A stretch of 64,000 nucleotides of DNA, taken from assembly GCA_946480825.1 (NCBI GenBank), contig CAMLLG010000010.1, positions 12,728 to 76,727 on the forward strand, in the 5' to 3' direction. Below are positions 32,971 through 41,832 of this stretch, piece after piece. The stretch is from an uncultured Lysobacteraceae bacterium (GTDB taxonomy: Bacteria > Pseudomonadota > Gammaproteobacteria > Xanthomonadales > Xanthomonadaceae). Below the pieces are notes generated by a model that had not been told where the DNA came from, did no database searches, and saw only the letters and a list, made by a program, of their open reading frames with translations. The stretch's first letter is position 1. Each line of letters opens with the position of its first letter. The position numbers and the translations under genes are program-made.

Positions 32971-35403
32971 ATGCGTCACACACGTTCCGCAACCCGCCGA
33001 AAGGCGAATCTGGCGAGGATGCCGCTGACCGCGGCCATCTACGTCGCCTTCGGCAGCATGGCCTTCGCCGGTGCGGCGATGGCCCAGCAGAGCGAAGCCC
33101 AGGACGAGAGTCCCTCGCTCGAAACCATCACCGTCACCGCGCAGAAGCGCACCGAAAACGCCCAGGACGTGCCGATCAGCCTGAACGTCATCGGCGCCCA
33201 GCAGCTCGACGAGCTGCAGATCAACGACTTCGAGGATTACGCCAAGCTGTTGCCGAGCGTCTCGATCACGCCCAACGGTCCCGGCTTCGGCCAGGTCTAC
33301 ATGCGCGGCGTCGCCAGCGGCGGCGACGGCAACCACTCCGGCCCGCTGCCGAGCGTGGGCATCTACCTCGACGAACAGCCGATCACGACCATCCAGGGCG
33401 CGCTCGATCTGCACGTCTACGACATCGAGCGCGTCGAAGCGCTGTCGGGTCCGCAGGGCACGCTGTACGGCGCCAGCTCCGAGGCCGGCACCCTGCGCAT
33501 GATCACCCGCAAGCCCGACGCCTCCGGTTTCTCCGCCGGTTACGGCGTCGAAGCGAATGCCGTCGACGGCGGTGGCTGGGGCCATGTGGTCGAAGGCTTC
33601 GTCAACGTGCCGATCTCCGATCGCGCCGCGATCCGCCTGGTCGGCTGGGAAAAGAAGGATGCCGGCTGGATCGACAACGTCTACGGCGAACGTACCTTCC
33701 CGACCTCGGGCATCACCCAGAACAATGCCGACCGCGTCGAGGACAACTACAACGACGTCGACACCGTCGGCGCGCGCCTGGCCCTCAAGCTCGACCTCAA
33801 CGAGAACTGGACGATCACGCCCACGATCATGGGCCAGCGTCAGAAGGCCAACGGCAGCTTCGGCTACGACACCACCATCGGCGAGCGCAAGATCAGCCAC
33901 GCCTATCCCGAGTCCTCGGACGACCGCTGGGCGCAGGCCGCGCTGACCGTGCAGGGCAAGATCGGCAACTTCGATCTCACCTACGCCTTCGCCCATCTCA
34001 AGCGCGACGTCGATACCGACACCGACTACAGCGACTACGGTTTCTGGTACGACACCCTGTTCGGTTACGGCGCGTACTTCTACGACGACAGCGGCGACCT
34101 GATCAATCCGGCGCAGTACATCCAGGGCGTGGACGGCTACAAGAAGACCAGCCACGAACTGCGCATCGCTTCGCCGCAGGACCAGCGCCTGCGCTTCGTC
34201 GCCGGCCTGTTCTGGATGGATCAGTCGCACGACATCGAACAGCGCTACCGCGTCGACGGTCTCGCCGACGTGCTGTCGGTGCGCGGCTGGGAAGACACCA
34301 TCTGGCTGACCCAGCAGGAGCGCAAGGACCACGACGAAGCGATCTTCGGCGAACTGGCCTTCGATTTCACCGACAAGCTCACCGCGACCGTCGGCTTCCG
34401 CCACTTCCGCGCCGACAACGCGCTGAAGGGCTTCTTCGGTTTCGCCAACGGCTATTCCTCGCAGGGCAGCCAGTTGCCTGAGAACCGCTACGGCGAAGCC
34501 GCGTGTATCGTGCAGTTCGGCCCCGATCCGGCCAACTGGCCGTCGTTCAACGGTGCGCCCTGCAAGGTGTTCGACAAGGACGTGCAGGAGAAGGACACCC
34601 TCGGCAAGTTCAATCTGTCGTACAAGTTCGCGCCGGGCAAGCTGGCGTACTTCACCTGGTCCGAAGGCTACCGTCCGGGCGGCATCAACCGCCGCGGCAC
34701 GCTGCCGCCGTACATCACCGAGTTCCTCACCAACTACGAACTCGGCTGGAAGACGTCGTGGCTCGACAACCGCCTGACCTTCAACGGCGCGGCCTTCCAT
34801 CAGGTGTGGGACGACTTCCAGTTCCCGATCCTCGGCCAGAACGGCCTCACCGAAATCCGCAACGCCAACCAGGCGCGCATCCAGGGTCTGGAAATGGACG
34901 TGAACTGGGCCGCGAGCTACAACCTGCGGCTGTCCGCGGGCCTGGGCTTCTACGACGCCGAACTGACCGAGAACTACTGCGGCGAAGTCGACGGCAGCGG
35001 CAATCCGGAAACGGTCTGCGCCGCACCGCTGGCGCCGGACGGCACCCGCCTGCCGGTCACCGCGGACTACAAGGGCAACCTGACCGCGCGCTACACCTTC
35101 GACATCGGCAGCTACGAAGCCTACTGGCAGGGTTCGGTGGTGCACGAAGGCCGCCGCACGTCGGATCTGCGCATCGTCGAGCGCAATATCCTCGGCGACC
35201 TGCCGTCCTACACGCTCGCCGACTTCGCCCTCGGCCTGCGCAAGGACAACTGGTCGGTGGATTTCTTCATCAAGAATCTGTTCGACGAGAACGCGCAGTA
35301 CGGCCGCAACGTGCAGTGCCCGGAGCAGGTCTGCGCCGCGCAGGTCTATTCGACCGCCGGCCAGCCGCGCACCTTCGGCGTGAAGTTCAGTCAGGAATTC
35401 TGA
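32971..35403 (+). CDS. TonB-dependent receptor
   Basis: 810 residues; GGGGAGAG lies 6-13 bp before ATG 32971. An extended-type signal peptide (twin RRKANLARMPLTAAIYVAFG... AMA) is followed by a TonB-box-like ETITVTAQKR (about 50-60), a plug domain (LQINDFEDYAKLLPSVSI; about 60-190, including GPQGTLYGASSEAGTLRM) and a 22-strand barrel ending in KFSQEF, with Phe last. The subtype with 'VTAQKR' and IRG/PQGT resembles receptors for non-siderophore substrates (saccharides or terpenoids). Located directly behind the TPR-sulfotransferase and closed by a strong terminator. Confidence 0.93.
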   Translation: MRHTRSATRRKANLARMPLTAAIYVAFGSMAFAGAAMAQQSEAQDESPSLETITVTAQKRTENAQDVPISLNVIGAQQLDELQINDFEDYAKLLPSVSITPNGPGFGQVYMRGVASGGDGNHSGPLPSVGIYLDEQPITTIQGALDLHVYDIERVEALSGPQGTLYGASSEAGTLRMITRKPDASGFSAGYGVEANAVDGGGWGHVVEGFVNVPISDRAAIRLVGWEKKDAGWIDNVYGERTFPTSGITQNNADRVEDNYNDVDTVGARLALKLDLNENWTITPTIMGQRQKANGSFGYDTTIGERKISHAYPESSDDRWAQAALTVQGKIGNFDLTYAFAHLKRDVDTDTDYSDYGFWYDTLFGYGAYFYDDSGDLINPAQYIQGVDGYKKTSHELRIASPQDQRLRFVAGLFWMDQSHDIEQRYRVDGLADVLSVRGWEDTIWLTQQERKDHDEAIFGELAFDFTDKLTATVGFRHFRADNALKGFFGFANGYSSQGSQLPENRYGEAACIVQFGPDPANWPSFNGAPCKVFDKDVQEKDTLGKFNLSYKFAPGKLAYFTWSEGYRPGGINRRGTLPPYITEFLTNYELGWKTSWLDNRLTFNGAAFHQVWDDFQFPILGQNGLTEIRNANQARIQGLEMDVNWAASYNLRLSAGLGFYDAELTENYCGEVDGSGNPETVCAAPLAPDGTRLPVTADYKGNLTARYTFDIGSYEAYWQGSVVHEGRRTSDLRIVERNILGDLPSYTLADFALGLRKDNWSVDFFIKNLFDENAQYGRNVQCPEQVCAAQVYSTAGQPRTFGVKFSQEF

Positions 35404-35432
35404 CCGGACGCCAAGGCGTCACCGCAGCATGG

Positions 35433-35461
35433 ACAGGCCGCCTTCGGGCGGCCTGTTTTTT
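35433..35461 (+). terminator. Rho-independent terminator of the TonB receptor gene
   Basis: ACAGGCCGCC-TTCG-GGCGGCCTGT stem with six T at the end (35456-35461). It lies 29 bp after the receptor stop and marks the left edge of the lower-GC restriction-modification island. Confidence 0.92.
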
Positions 35462-35654
35462 CGGTATTCCTAATGGCTGGCTGCGTTCGGTGCGGGAAGA
35501 TCGCCTGTTCACTGGTTGGCTGATTCGTAAAGCGCGGTTGACTGGCCGCACTGGGATCCACACACTGCGCCTAAAGCAGTCGCAGGTTTTGCGCCTGTCA
35601 TTGAGCAAAGTTCGGCTCCTTGCTTTCGAATCGGCAAGCCTCGATGAGGATCCA

Positions 35655-37022
35655 ATGAAAGGCCACGTTTCTACCCCCGATGACCTTGTAGACAGGATGG
35701 TTGCCCGGCTGTTTGCTTCGAAAGAACCAGTGCCGGGCGACTCACTCTTGGATCCTGGTTGTGGCGGGGGCGCCTTCATTGCGGGCGTGCTTCGCTGGTG
35801 CGAAGCCAATGGCGTCGCGCCCCCTCGGATTACGGGTGTGGAGCTCAATCCGTCCCTTGTGGCCAAGGCCCGCAAGCGGTTTGCTGACAATCCCACGGTC
35901 CGAATCGTTCAGGCGAACTATCTGCTCTCACCGGTGACGACCTCGTACCGTTTCATCATCGGAAACCCGCCTTACGTCTCGCTTGCGAATCTTGGCGGCA
36001 ACGTCCAGCGGGACAAGTACCGAAAGCTGTTCACCTCGGCTCGCGGTCGCTTCGACCTCTACATGCTCTTCTTCGAGCGCTCCATCGACGATCTCGCGCC
36101 GAACGGGCGCTTGGTCTTCATCACGCCCGAGAAGTTTCTTTACGTCTCCTCGGCCAAGGAGCTTCGTCGTCTGTTGGCAGCACGAACGTTCGTCGCGAGC
36201 ATCCAGCTCGCTCCGGAAGATGCGTTTCCCGGCTTCACCACCTATCCGGCGATCACGACCTTGGATCGAAAAACGCATGAACAGACTCCTACGGCCGTTC
36301 GCCTTCGCTGCGGAACGACTCGTCAGGCGCAGCTTCCAGACGATGGTGAAAGCTGGTGGCCGTGCCTGATGGCCGAGAAAATGGCAAGCGACGATCCTGT
36401 GTTAGGGAATGTTTGCGTTCGCGTCAGTGCTGGGGTCGCTACTGGAGCAGACGATGTTTTTGTCCGCGCGATTGCCGATCTGCCGGCGCAACTTCGTTCA
36501 TTCACGAAGCCTGCTGTTGCCGGGCGCGATCTCGCGACGGGCATGCCTCTTCCAATACCTCGCCGTGCGATTCTCATCCCCTACAAGGACACTGGCGAAC
36601 TTCTACCAAGAGCCAACCTGGGCGCTCTCGGGCGGTACCTTGCCAGCCCCAACCTCAAGGAAGCACTGGAGCGTCGAAGCTGCGCGGAGCGAAAGCCGTG
36701 GTACGCCTTTCACGACAACTTCCCGCCGGATATTCTGCGACCGAAGATCCTCTTCAAGGACATCACGAAGGAGCCGTTCTTTTGGGTCGATCGAACGGGC
36801 GATATCATCCCTTTGCACAGCGTGTACTACATCGTCCCGGAGCGGGATGATCAACTCGATGCGCTCTGTGAATGGCTGAACGGGCCCGAGGCGAGTCGCT
36901 GGCTTGAGGCGAACTGTCAGCGCGCGGCCAACGGATTTCTCCGACTCCAGAGTTCAGTGCTTCGGCGTCTCCCGGTGCCGGCTCATGTCCTCGCGCGGGC
37001 CCCGATGAGGATGGCCGCCTGA
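35655..37022 (+). CDS. N6-adenine DNA methyltransferase (type II R-M, Eco57I/TaqI-like)
   Basis: 455 residues from ATG 35655 (GAGGA just upstream); a very long upstream frame crosses the TonB receptor and is a shadow. Motif I DPGCGGGAF (33-41) binds S-adenosylmethionine, motif IV NPPY (104-107) is the adenine-methylation catalytic site, with a C-terminal TaqI-like recognition domain (about 240-440). Codon use is less GC-biased than in flanking genes and the terminator immediately upstream marks a boundary, both consistent with transfer. It overlaps the next gene at TGATG, so methyltransferase and endonuclease are coupled. Confidence 0.88.
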   Translation: MKGHVSTPDDLVDRMVARLFASKEPVPGDSLLDPGCGGGAFIAGVLRWCEANGVAPPRITGVELNPSLVAKARKRFADNPTVRIVQANYLLSPVTTSYRFIIGNPPYVSLANLGGNVQRDKYRKLFTSARGRFDLYMLFFERSIDDLAPNGRLVFITPEKFLYVSSAKELRRLLAARTFVASIQLAPEDAFPGFTTYPAITTLDRKTHEQTPTAVRLRCGTTRQAQLPDDGESWWPCLMAEKMASDDPVLGNVCVRVSAGVATGADDVFVRAIADLPAQLRSFTKPAVAGRDLATGMPLPIPRRAILIPYKDTGELLPRANLGALGRYLASPNLKEALERRSCAERKPWYAFHDNFPPDILRPKILFKDITKEPFFWVDRTGDIIPLHSVYYIVPERDDQLDALCEWLNGPEASRWLEANCQRAANGFLRLQSSVLRRLPVPAHVLARAPMRMAA

Positions 37023-37783
37023 TGTCCGTTTTCGATGAGATACTCGCCGCGATCAGGGCGAACGGCTACCACAACCATCGCAAAGAGACGCATTCCAATA
37101 TCGTGTCGCGACGCATCGTCGCAGATTTGCGGGGCGCATGCGTGGCATTCGCGAACGACTGCGAAACTGGAGCGATTCGAATCTGGGAGCGCATGCATGG
37201 TCCCGATGATCGAACAACCGATTTGGTCGCTGGCCCGCTAAATGACAAGGGGAAGCCAGACCTGACGAAGGTTAGGCTTCTGGTTGAGAACAAGTCGGTT
37301 GTTACCGCGCATCGAAACAGAAACGCCCGATACCAAGACATTGACCGGGAGCGACTTTCAGCCCACAGAGCCAATCCGAAAACCATTGTTGTTGCCACGC
37401 TCATGGTCGGCGTCTGCGAACGCGTCTTGAACATCCCCGACTGTGTTTCGAAGTTCCACTCGAAGACATTCAAGAGCGACATTCTTCCGAGGCTATCGAC
37501 TGGGGATCAGACCTTGTGGACAGAGTTCGATGCCTGCGTCGGCAGGAACACGCCCGAGGATCCCGCGAAGACCGTTGCGATGTTCCGTGCGCTGCCCACT
37601 CGGCAGGGCTCAGACACCCACCTTCCTGCGCTCGATTACCTGCTGATTGCGCCCTTCGCGATCGACAATGTGAATCCGCCAGAATTGGTGACCACACTCG
37701 GGATTGATGCGGAAGCCGAGTACCAGAGAATGATTCAGCACATCTCGCGCATCTATACGATGCGCTGGCACGATGGCGCTTAG
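37022..37783 (+). CDS. Probable type II restriction endonuclease (PD-(D/E)xK)
   Basis: 253 residues, ATG overlapping the methyltransferase stop by one base. A PD-(D/E)xK core is suggested by TTDLVAGPLNDKGKPDL (D67 or D80) and RLLVENKSVV (E89, K91). No match to a named endonuclease comes to mind; identification rests on these motifs and position after a methyltransferase. Recognition sequence cannot be read. Low-GC relative to the chromosome. No controller (C-protein) gene is visible, so timing probably relies on order and translational coupling. Confidence 0.7.
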   Translation: MSVFDEILAAIRANGYHNHRKETHSNIVSRRIVADLRGACVAFANDCETGAIRIWERMHGPDDRTTDLVAGPLNDKGKPDLTKVRLLVENKSVVTAHRNRNARYQDIDRERLSAHRANPKTIVVATLMVGVCERVLNIPDCVSKFHSKTFKSDILPRLSTGDQTLWTEFDACVGRNTPEDPAKTVAMFRALPTRQGSDTHLPALDYLLIAPFAIDNVNPPELVTTLGIDAEAEYQRMIQHISRIYTMRWHDGA

Positions 37784-37955
37784 GGATGCCTGTCAATATC
37801 CTGAATCTTTCGGCCTACCGCGTCGCAGACGGTCATCAAGGAACATAGGTCGGAACTCGCGCAGCGTATTACGATAGCGCTGCCAGGGATGTGTAGCGCA
37901 TTGGTATGGCGGGCCTTCGACAGCGAAGCGGGTCATCGCCTCCGGCGGCTCCGCC
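37784..37955. other. Right flank of the R-M island
   Basis: 172 bp of mixed composition with no gene. I see no flanking direct repeats or tRNA that would mark how the island arrived. Confidence 0.3.
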
Positions 37956-39413
37956 CTACGGCTGCGCCGTTTCTTCTGTTCCCGCGTCGTGCGCCGCAGG
38001 CGCCCGCACCACCGTGACCGTGCATGACGCTTCCGCGACCACGCGCGCGGACACGCTGCCGAGAATGCGACGCACGCCGGTGACGCCCCGCGCGCCCATG
38101 ATGAGGTGGTCGACGCCGTTGTCGCGTGCGTAGTCGAGCAGCGCGTGCGCGGGGTCGCTGTGTTCGAGCACGTGCACGGTGGCGCGGTGTTCGTCCAGGC
38201 CGAGCGGGCGTATCCAGTCGCGCAGCGCGATCAGGCGTTTGACGTGACGGTTGCGGCCCTCGCTGTCGAGATTGCTGTCCAGACCGATGCGCGCGGTGCG
38301 CATCACGGTGATGCAGGCCAGCCGCGCATGCGGGAAGGTCGAAACGATGCGCTGCAAGGTGCCGCGCAGCGCGGCGCACAGTGCCGCGTCTTCGTGCTTC
38401 AGATCGATCGCGACCATCAGCAGCGGCGCCTGATCGAGGTGGTCGCTCACCGGCCTGCGCGGCGCGCGCTCGTGCCCGACCTGCTTCCACCAGCGGCGGA
38501 CGACGGTGAGACGGTCGTCGCGATGACTGCGGTCGGCGCGTGCGGTCAGCGCCACCTGCTCCGGGTGCTGCAGGTCGTGCGCGAGCTGCGCGGCGGTGGC
38601 GTGGCGCGCGTCGGGGTCGACTTCGAGGCAGCGCAGGATCACTTCCTGCAGCCAGCGCGGAATCTCGGCGCGCAGCGCGCGCGGCGGCACCGGATCGCGA
38701 TACAGCCGCCGACGCAGTCCGGCGGGACTGCCGGGATTGCCGAAAGGACGCTCGCCGGTGGCGAGGTGGTAGAGCGTCACGCCCAGCGCGAACAGATCGC
38801 TGCGCGGTTCGTCGCGCACGCCCAGGACCTGCTCCGGCGCGATGTACGGCGCGGTGCCGATCGGCACGCGGAACTGTTCGTCGAGCAGATCGGGCAGATG
38901 CGCGTGATGCGAGAGACCGAAGTCGATCAGCGCGATCGCACCGTGATGCGGCGTGCCGTCCGGCCGGCGCAAGAGATTGCTCGGCTTGATGTCGAGATGG
39001 ATCGTGTCCTGCTGGTGCAGGGCATGGATCGCGGTCGCCGCCAGCGCGCCGAGTTCGGCCACCCGCTGCGGCGGCAGCGGAGCGACATCGAGCAGCGGCC
39101 GCAGCGTGTCGCCGGCCAGATGCTCCATCACCAGCCACGGCTGATCTTCGTGATCGCCGGCGGCGACGAAGCGCGGTACGTGCGGGCCGCGCAGTTGCGG
39201 CAGGATCATGCGCTCCACTTCGAAACCGACGATCTGGGTCGCGGCTTCGCCGTAACCGATGCGCGCGAGCTTCATCAGCAGCGGCATCGCGCGATCGTGA
39301 TGATCGACATCGCGATGCGCGACCCGCCACAGCGTCGCCATGCCGCCTTCGTGCAGCGGGGCGATCAGTTCGAAATCGCCGATCATCAACCCGGGTTTCA
39401 GCGGCACCGGCAT
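37956..39413 (-). CDS. Ser/Thr protein kinase fused to UspA domain
   Basis: I chose ATG 39413 (MPVPLKPGLMIGDFEL, 485 residues), one base after the stop of the upstream phosphoesterase gene. Kinase domain about 12-285: glycine loop LHEGGMATLW, ATP lysine K48 (LLMKLA), catalytic loop HLDIKPSN (D141; the usual Arg of HRD is Leu), DFG as IDFGLSHH, and APEQVLG. After about residue 325 comes a universal stress protein domain with VAIDLKHEDAAL, IGLDSNLD and GARGVTGVRRILGSVS (ATP-binding glycine pattern). The fusion suggests stress-linked phosphorylation. Adjacent phosphoesterase could be its antagonist or act on nucleotides. Confidence 0.88.
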   Translation of the reverse strand: MPVPLKPGLMIGDFELIAPLHEGGMATLWRVAHRDVDHHDRAMPLLMKLARIGYGEAATQIVGFEVERMILPQLRGPHVPRFVAAGDHEDQPWLVMEHLAGDTLRPLLDVAPLPPQRVAELGALAATAIHALHQQDTIHLDIKPSNLLRRPDGTPHHGAIALIDFGLSHHAHLPDLLDEQFRVPIGTAPYIAPEQVLGVRDEPRSDLFALGVTLYHLATGERPFGNPGSPAGLRRRLYRDPVPPRALRAEIPRWLQEVILRCLEVDPDARHATAAQLAHDLQHPEQVALTARADRSHRDDRLTVVRRWWKQVGHERAPRRPVSDHLDQAPLLMVAIDLKHEDAALCAALRGTLQRIVSTFPHARLACITVMRTARIGLDSNLDSEGRNRHVKRLIALRDWIRPLGLDEHRATVHVLEHSDPAHALLDYARDNGVDHLIMGARGVTGVRRILGSVSARVVAEASCTVTVVRAPAAHDAGTEETAQP

Positions 39414-39414
39414 G

Positions 39415-40170
39415 TCAGCACCCTTCCACCAGGCGTTTCGCGAGCGATGCGGGCAGGCCGGCGTCGACGATCTTGCGCGCCGCGGCGTGATGGTCGTAGG
39501 CCACGCGCAGGGTGGTGAGCGTGGCCGTCGCGGTGTCGTACAGCGCGCAGCACGCGGCGGGGTTGCCGTCGCGCGGTTGCCCCACCGAGCCGGGCAGCGC
39601 CAGCCAGCGCCGGCTGCCGAGCAGCGGCACGGCGACGCCCGGCGTCGGCGCGAAGTGGCGCGCACCGCCGTCCGGCTGCGAGTGATACAGCGCGGGTTCG
39701 TGCACGTGCCCGCAGAACGTCACCCGCTGGCGCGTCGCGGCGATGCTCTGCGCCGCGGCCAGCGCGTTCGCGACGTAGCCCCACTGCAGCGGTGCCCGGG
39801 CGTTGGCGTGGACGTACAGCCGATCGTCGTCCTCGATGCCGGCCGGAAGCGCGGCGAGGAACGCGCGTTGCTCCGTGGAAAGCCGCCCGCGGGTCCAGTC
39901 GATCGCGGCCTGCGCGTGCGGATGTTTTCGGGACTGCGCGTCCGCATGCGCGTCGCGCAGCACCGCTTCGTCGTGATTGCCGTAGATCGCGAGGCCGCCG
40001 TCGTCGACCAGCCGCCGCGCTTCGTCCACCGCCCATTCCGGGTCGGCGCCGTAGCCGACGATGTCGCCGAGCAGCACGGCGCGATCGAAGCCCAGTCTGC
40101 GCAATTTCGACAGACACGCCTCCGCCGCTTCGCGGTTGGCGTGCAGATCGGCGAGCAGGGCGAGGCGCAT
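39415..40170 (-). CDS. Calcineurin-like metallophosphoesterase (YfcE/ApaH-type)
   Basis: 251 residues from ATG 40170. Metal motifs: DLHAN (DxH), GDIVGYG, GNHDE, and a later CGHVHEPA; all standard for the family. YfcE/MJ0936-like members hydrolyse phosphodiesters or cyclic nucleotides, and some relatives act as protein phosphatases. It is upstream of and coupled to the kinase-UspA gene. The C-terminal 90 residues (TFCGHVHEPALY... onward) complete the fold. Confidence 0.88.
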   Translation of the reverse strand: MRLALLADLHANREAAEACLSKLRRLGFDRAVLLGDIVGYGADPEWAVDEARRLVDDGGLAIYGNHDEAVLRDAHADAQSRKHPHAQAAIDWTRGRLSTEQRAFLAALPAGIEDDDRLYVHANARAPLQWGYVANALAAAQSIAATRQRVTFCGHVHEPALYHSQPDGGARHFAPTPGVAVPLLGSRRWLALPGSVGQPRDGNPAACCALYDTATATLTTLRVAYDHHAAARKIVDAGLPASLAKRLVEGC

Positions 40171-40259
40171 GCGGAACGGCCGGCGGAAGATCGCGCCATG
40201 CTAGGCCGCCCCCGCGCGACCCGCGATTGGCGATTGGTCGAATCCCGCCGTGCGTGTCG

Positions 40260-41234
40260 TCAGCGCTTCGGCTTCGCCGCCGGCTCGGGCGCCGTGCGCA
40301 CCGGCAGCGGCACGTTGCACACGTCGATGTGGCCGGCGGGACGTTTGTAGAAATCGTCGCGGCGGTTGCGGCGCGCTTCCACCAGTTCCGCGAACAACGG
40401 CGTGTCGGTGCGCATCACCTGCAGTTTCAGGCGTTCGGCAGGCTTGAGGTCGGCGGCGAGGCGGATCGAACGGATCGCCACGCGCTGCTCAGGTTTCTCG
40501 TAGAAGCCGAGCGGCCCGGTGCCGCGCGGCAGCACGCTCAGCAGCTCCATGCCCTGCACGACGCGGCCGACGGTGGTGATGTTGCGGTCCAGCTGGCGCG
40601 GCGACTGCCCGATGACGACGTAGAGTTCGGCGCCGGTGCTGGAATCGGCGGCGACATCGCGACCGGCGCCCACCATGCCGTAACAGTGGGCCAACCAGGC
40701 GGTGCCGTCGGAGGTGTCGAGGCCGATCGGAAAGCCGTCGCTGAAGCCGACCTGGCGCGCCCACCCGTCGGCATCGGGCAGGGGCGTGAACGGGATATTG
40801 CGGTTGCTGCGGGTGAACTCCGCCGGCAGTTTCGTCTTGGCGCCCTTCGACAGCGGCCTGCGGTCCTTGTCTTCCTCGGCCGGGTCGCCCCACTGCACGA
40901 CGAAATTGTCCTGCGAGCGATTGATGCTCAGTCCGTTCCAGTAGCCGCCCTTGGCCAGTGCGCGGATGTTGGCGACGTGCGCGGGCGCGAACTCGGGCGC
41001 CAGTTCGATCACCACCCGGCCGGCGTCCAGATCCATGTAGAGCGTGCGCATGGGATCGAGGTTGCGCCAATCGCCGGCTTTCGAGCCATCGAGGATCTCC
41101 TGCATCGAACGCGGCTTCGCGTCCGGCGATGGCGTCTGCGCGCCGGCCGCGAAGGCGCCGGCGAGGAGCGCGGTGACCAGCAGCGGCGCCGCCATCCGGG
41201 CGTGTGAGCGGGGCAGGCGGGTGCGGGATGTCAT
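40260..41234 (-). CDS. Exported cyclophilin-type peptidyl-prolyl isomerase
   Basis: 324 residues from ATG 41234 with AAGGAG upstream. Signal peptide: [20 protein letters not shown]. The cyclophilin domain (about 70-270) has [40 protein letters not shown] (usual f.Rii..fmiQgGdp) and [12 protein letters not shown]. Positions normally held by active-site Arg/Phe/Met are partly changed, so activity may be reduced. It folds proline-containing proteins in the periplasm. Single gene. Confidence 0.9.
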   Translation of the reverse strand: MTSRTRLPRSHARMAAPLLVTALLAGAFAAGAQTPSPDAKPRSMQEILDGSKAGDWRNLDPMRTLYMDLDAGRVVIELAPEFAPAHVANIRALAKGGYWNGLSINRSQDNFVVQWGDPAEEDKDRRPLSKGAKTKLPAEFTRSNRNIPFTPLPDADGWARQVGFSDGFPIGLDTSDGTAWLAHCYGMVGAGRDVAADSSTGAELYVVIGQSPRQLDRNITTVGRVVQGMELLSVLPRGTGPLGFYEKPEQRVAIRSIRLAADLKPAERLKLQVMRTDTPLFAELVEARRNRRDDFYKRPAGHIDVCNVPLPVRTAPEPAAKPKR

Positions 41235-41316
41235 GGCGGGATCTCCTTTTCGATGTTCCGCCGATTCTGGCCGAGAACCCGGAGCCGGGCCAGCGAGACG
41301 CAGGATGACCTCCGGC

Positions 41317-41345
41317 ACATCCACTATGTTAAAGTTATGAATAGA
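41317..41345. promoter_or_regulatory. Putative PadR promoter/operator
   Basis: An AT-rich island with ACAT-CCACT-ATGT (41317-41329) and TATGTTAAAGTTATGAAT just after it, about 110 bp before padR. PadR operators often carry ATGT/ACAT half-sites, though usually in the opposite order. Candidate autoregulation site only. Confidence 0.4.
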
Positions 41346-41442
41346 GTGATCTTCGAAATATGCGGCAGATCGTTGCAAGTCGACCTGCCATAAAGATCAA
41401 CCCAGCCAGACCACTCCAGCCGTCACCAGTTCGGGGAAGCCC

Positions 41443-41832
41443 ATGGACACTCAGCCCATCGTTCACGACGACGCCAGCGACGCGCTGCTGCGCAAGTTCC
41501 AGAAGGAACTCTCGGCAGGGACCGTGTCGCTTGCGCTGCTGGCGGTGCTGGGCGCTTCGGAGGCGCCGATGTACGGGTACCAGATCGCGAAGACCCTGGA
41601 ACGGCAGGGCGACGGCGTGCTGAGCGGCAAGCAGAGCGCCCTTTACCCCGTGCTGCGCAACCTGGAGGCCGCCGGCCTGCTCGCCAGCGAAGTGGAACCG
41701 TCCATCAGCGGCCCTCCGCGCCGTTACTACCGCATCACGCCCGCCGGCCGCGACATGCTCCGCGCATGGACCGAAGCCTGGTGCGCCACCCGAGATTCCG
41801 TCGACTCCGTCCTGAAAGGGAGCTTCTCATGA
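41443..41832 (+). CDS. PadR-family transcriptional regulator
   Basis: 129 residues. PadR winged helix: LALLAVLGASEAPMYGYQIA (about 31-50), then GKQSALYPVLRNLEAAGLLA and GPPRRYYRITPAGRDML, which are the family's most conserved strings. Its stop overlaps the start of a sensor-domain membrane protein (ATGA), a standard pairing in which PadR controls a HAAS/sensor-domain protein. Probably autorepressed from the AT-rich site upstream. Confidence 0.93.
   Translation: MDTQPIVHDDASDALLRKFQKELSAGTVSLALLAVLGASEAPMYGYQIAKTLERQGDGVLSGKQSALYPVLRNLEAAGLLASEVEPSISGPPRRYYRITPAGRDMLRAWTEAWCATRDSVDSVLKGSFS

Noticed and set aside
34503..37022. 839-codon frame extending the methyltransferase backwards through the TonB receptor
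   Set aside because: It crosses a strong terminator and the receptor's real frame; ATG 35655 has a ribosome site and the family's N-terminus.
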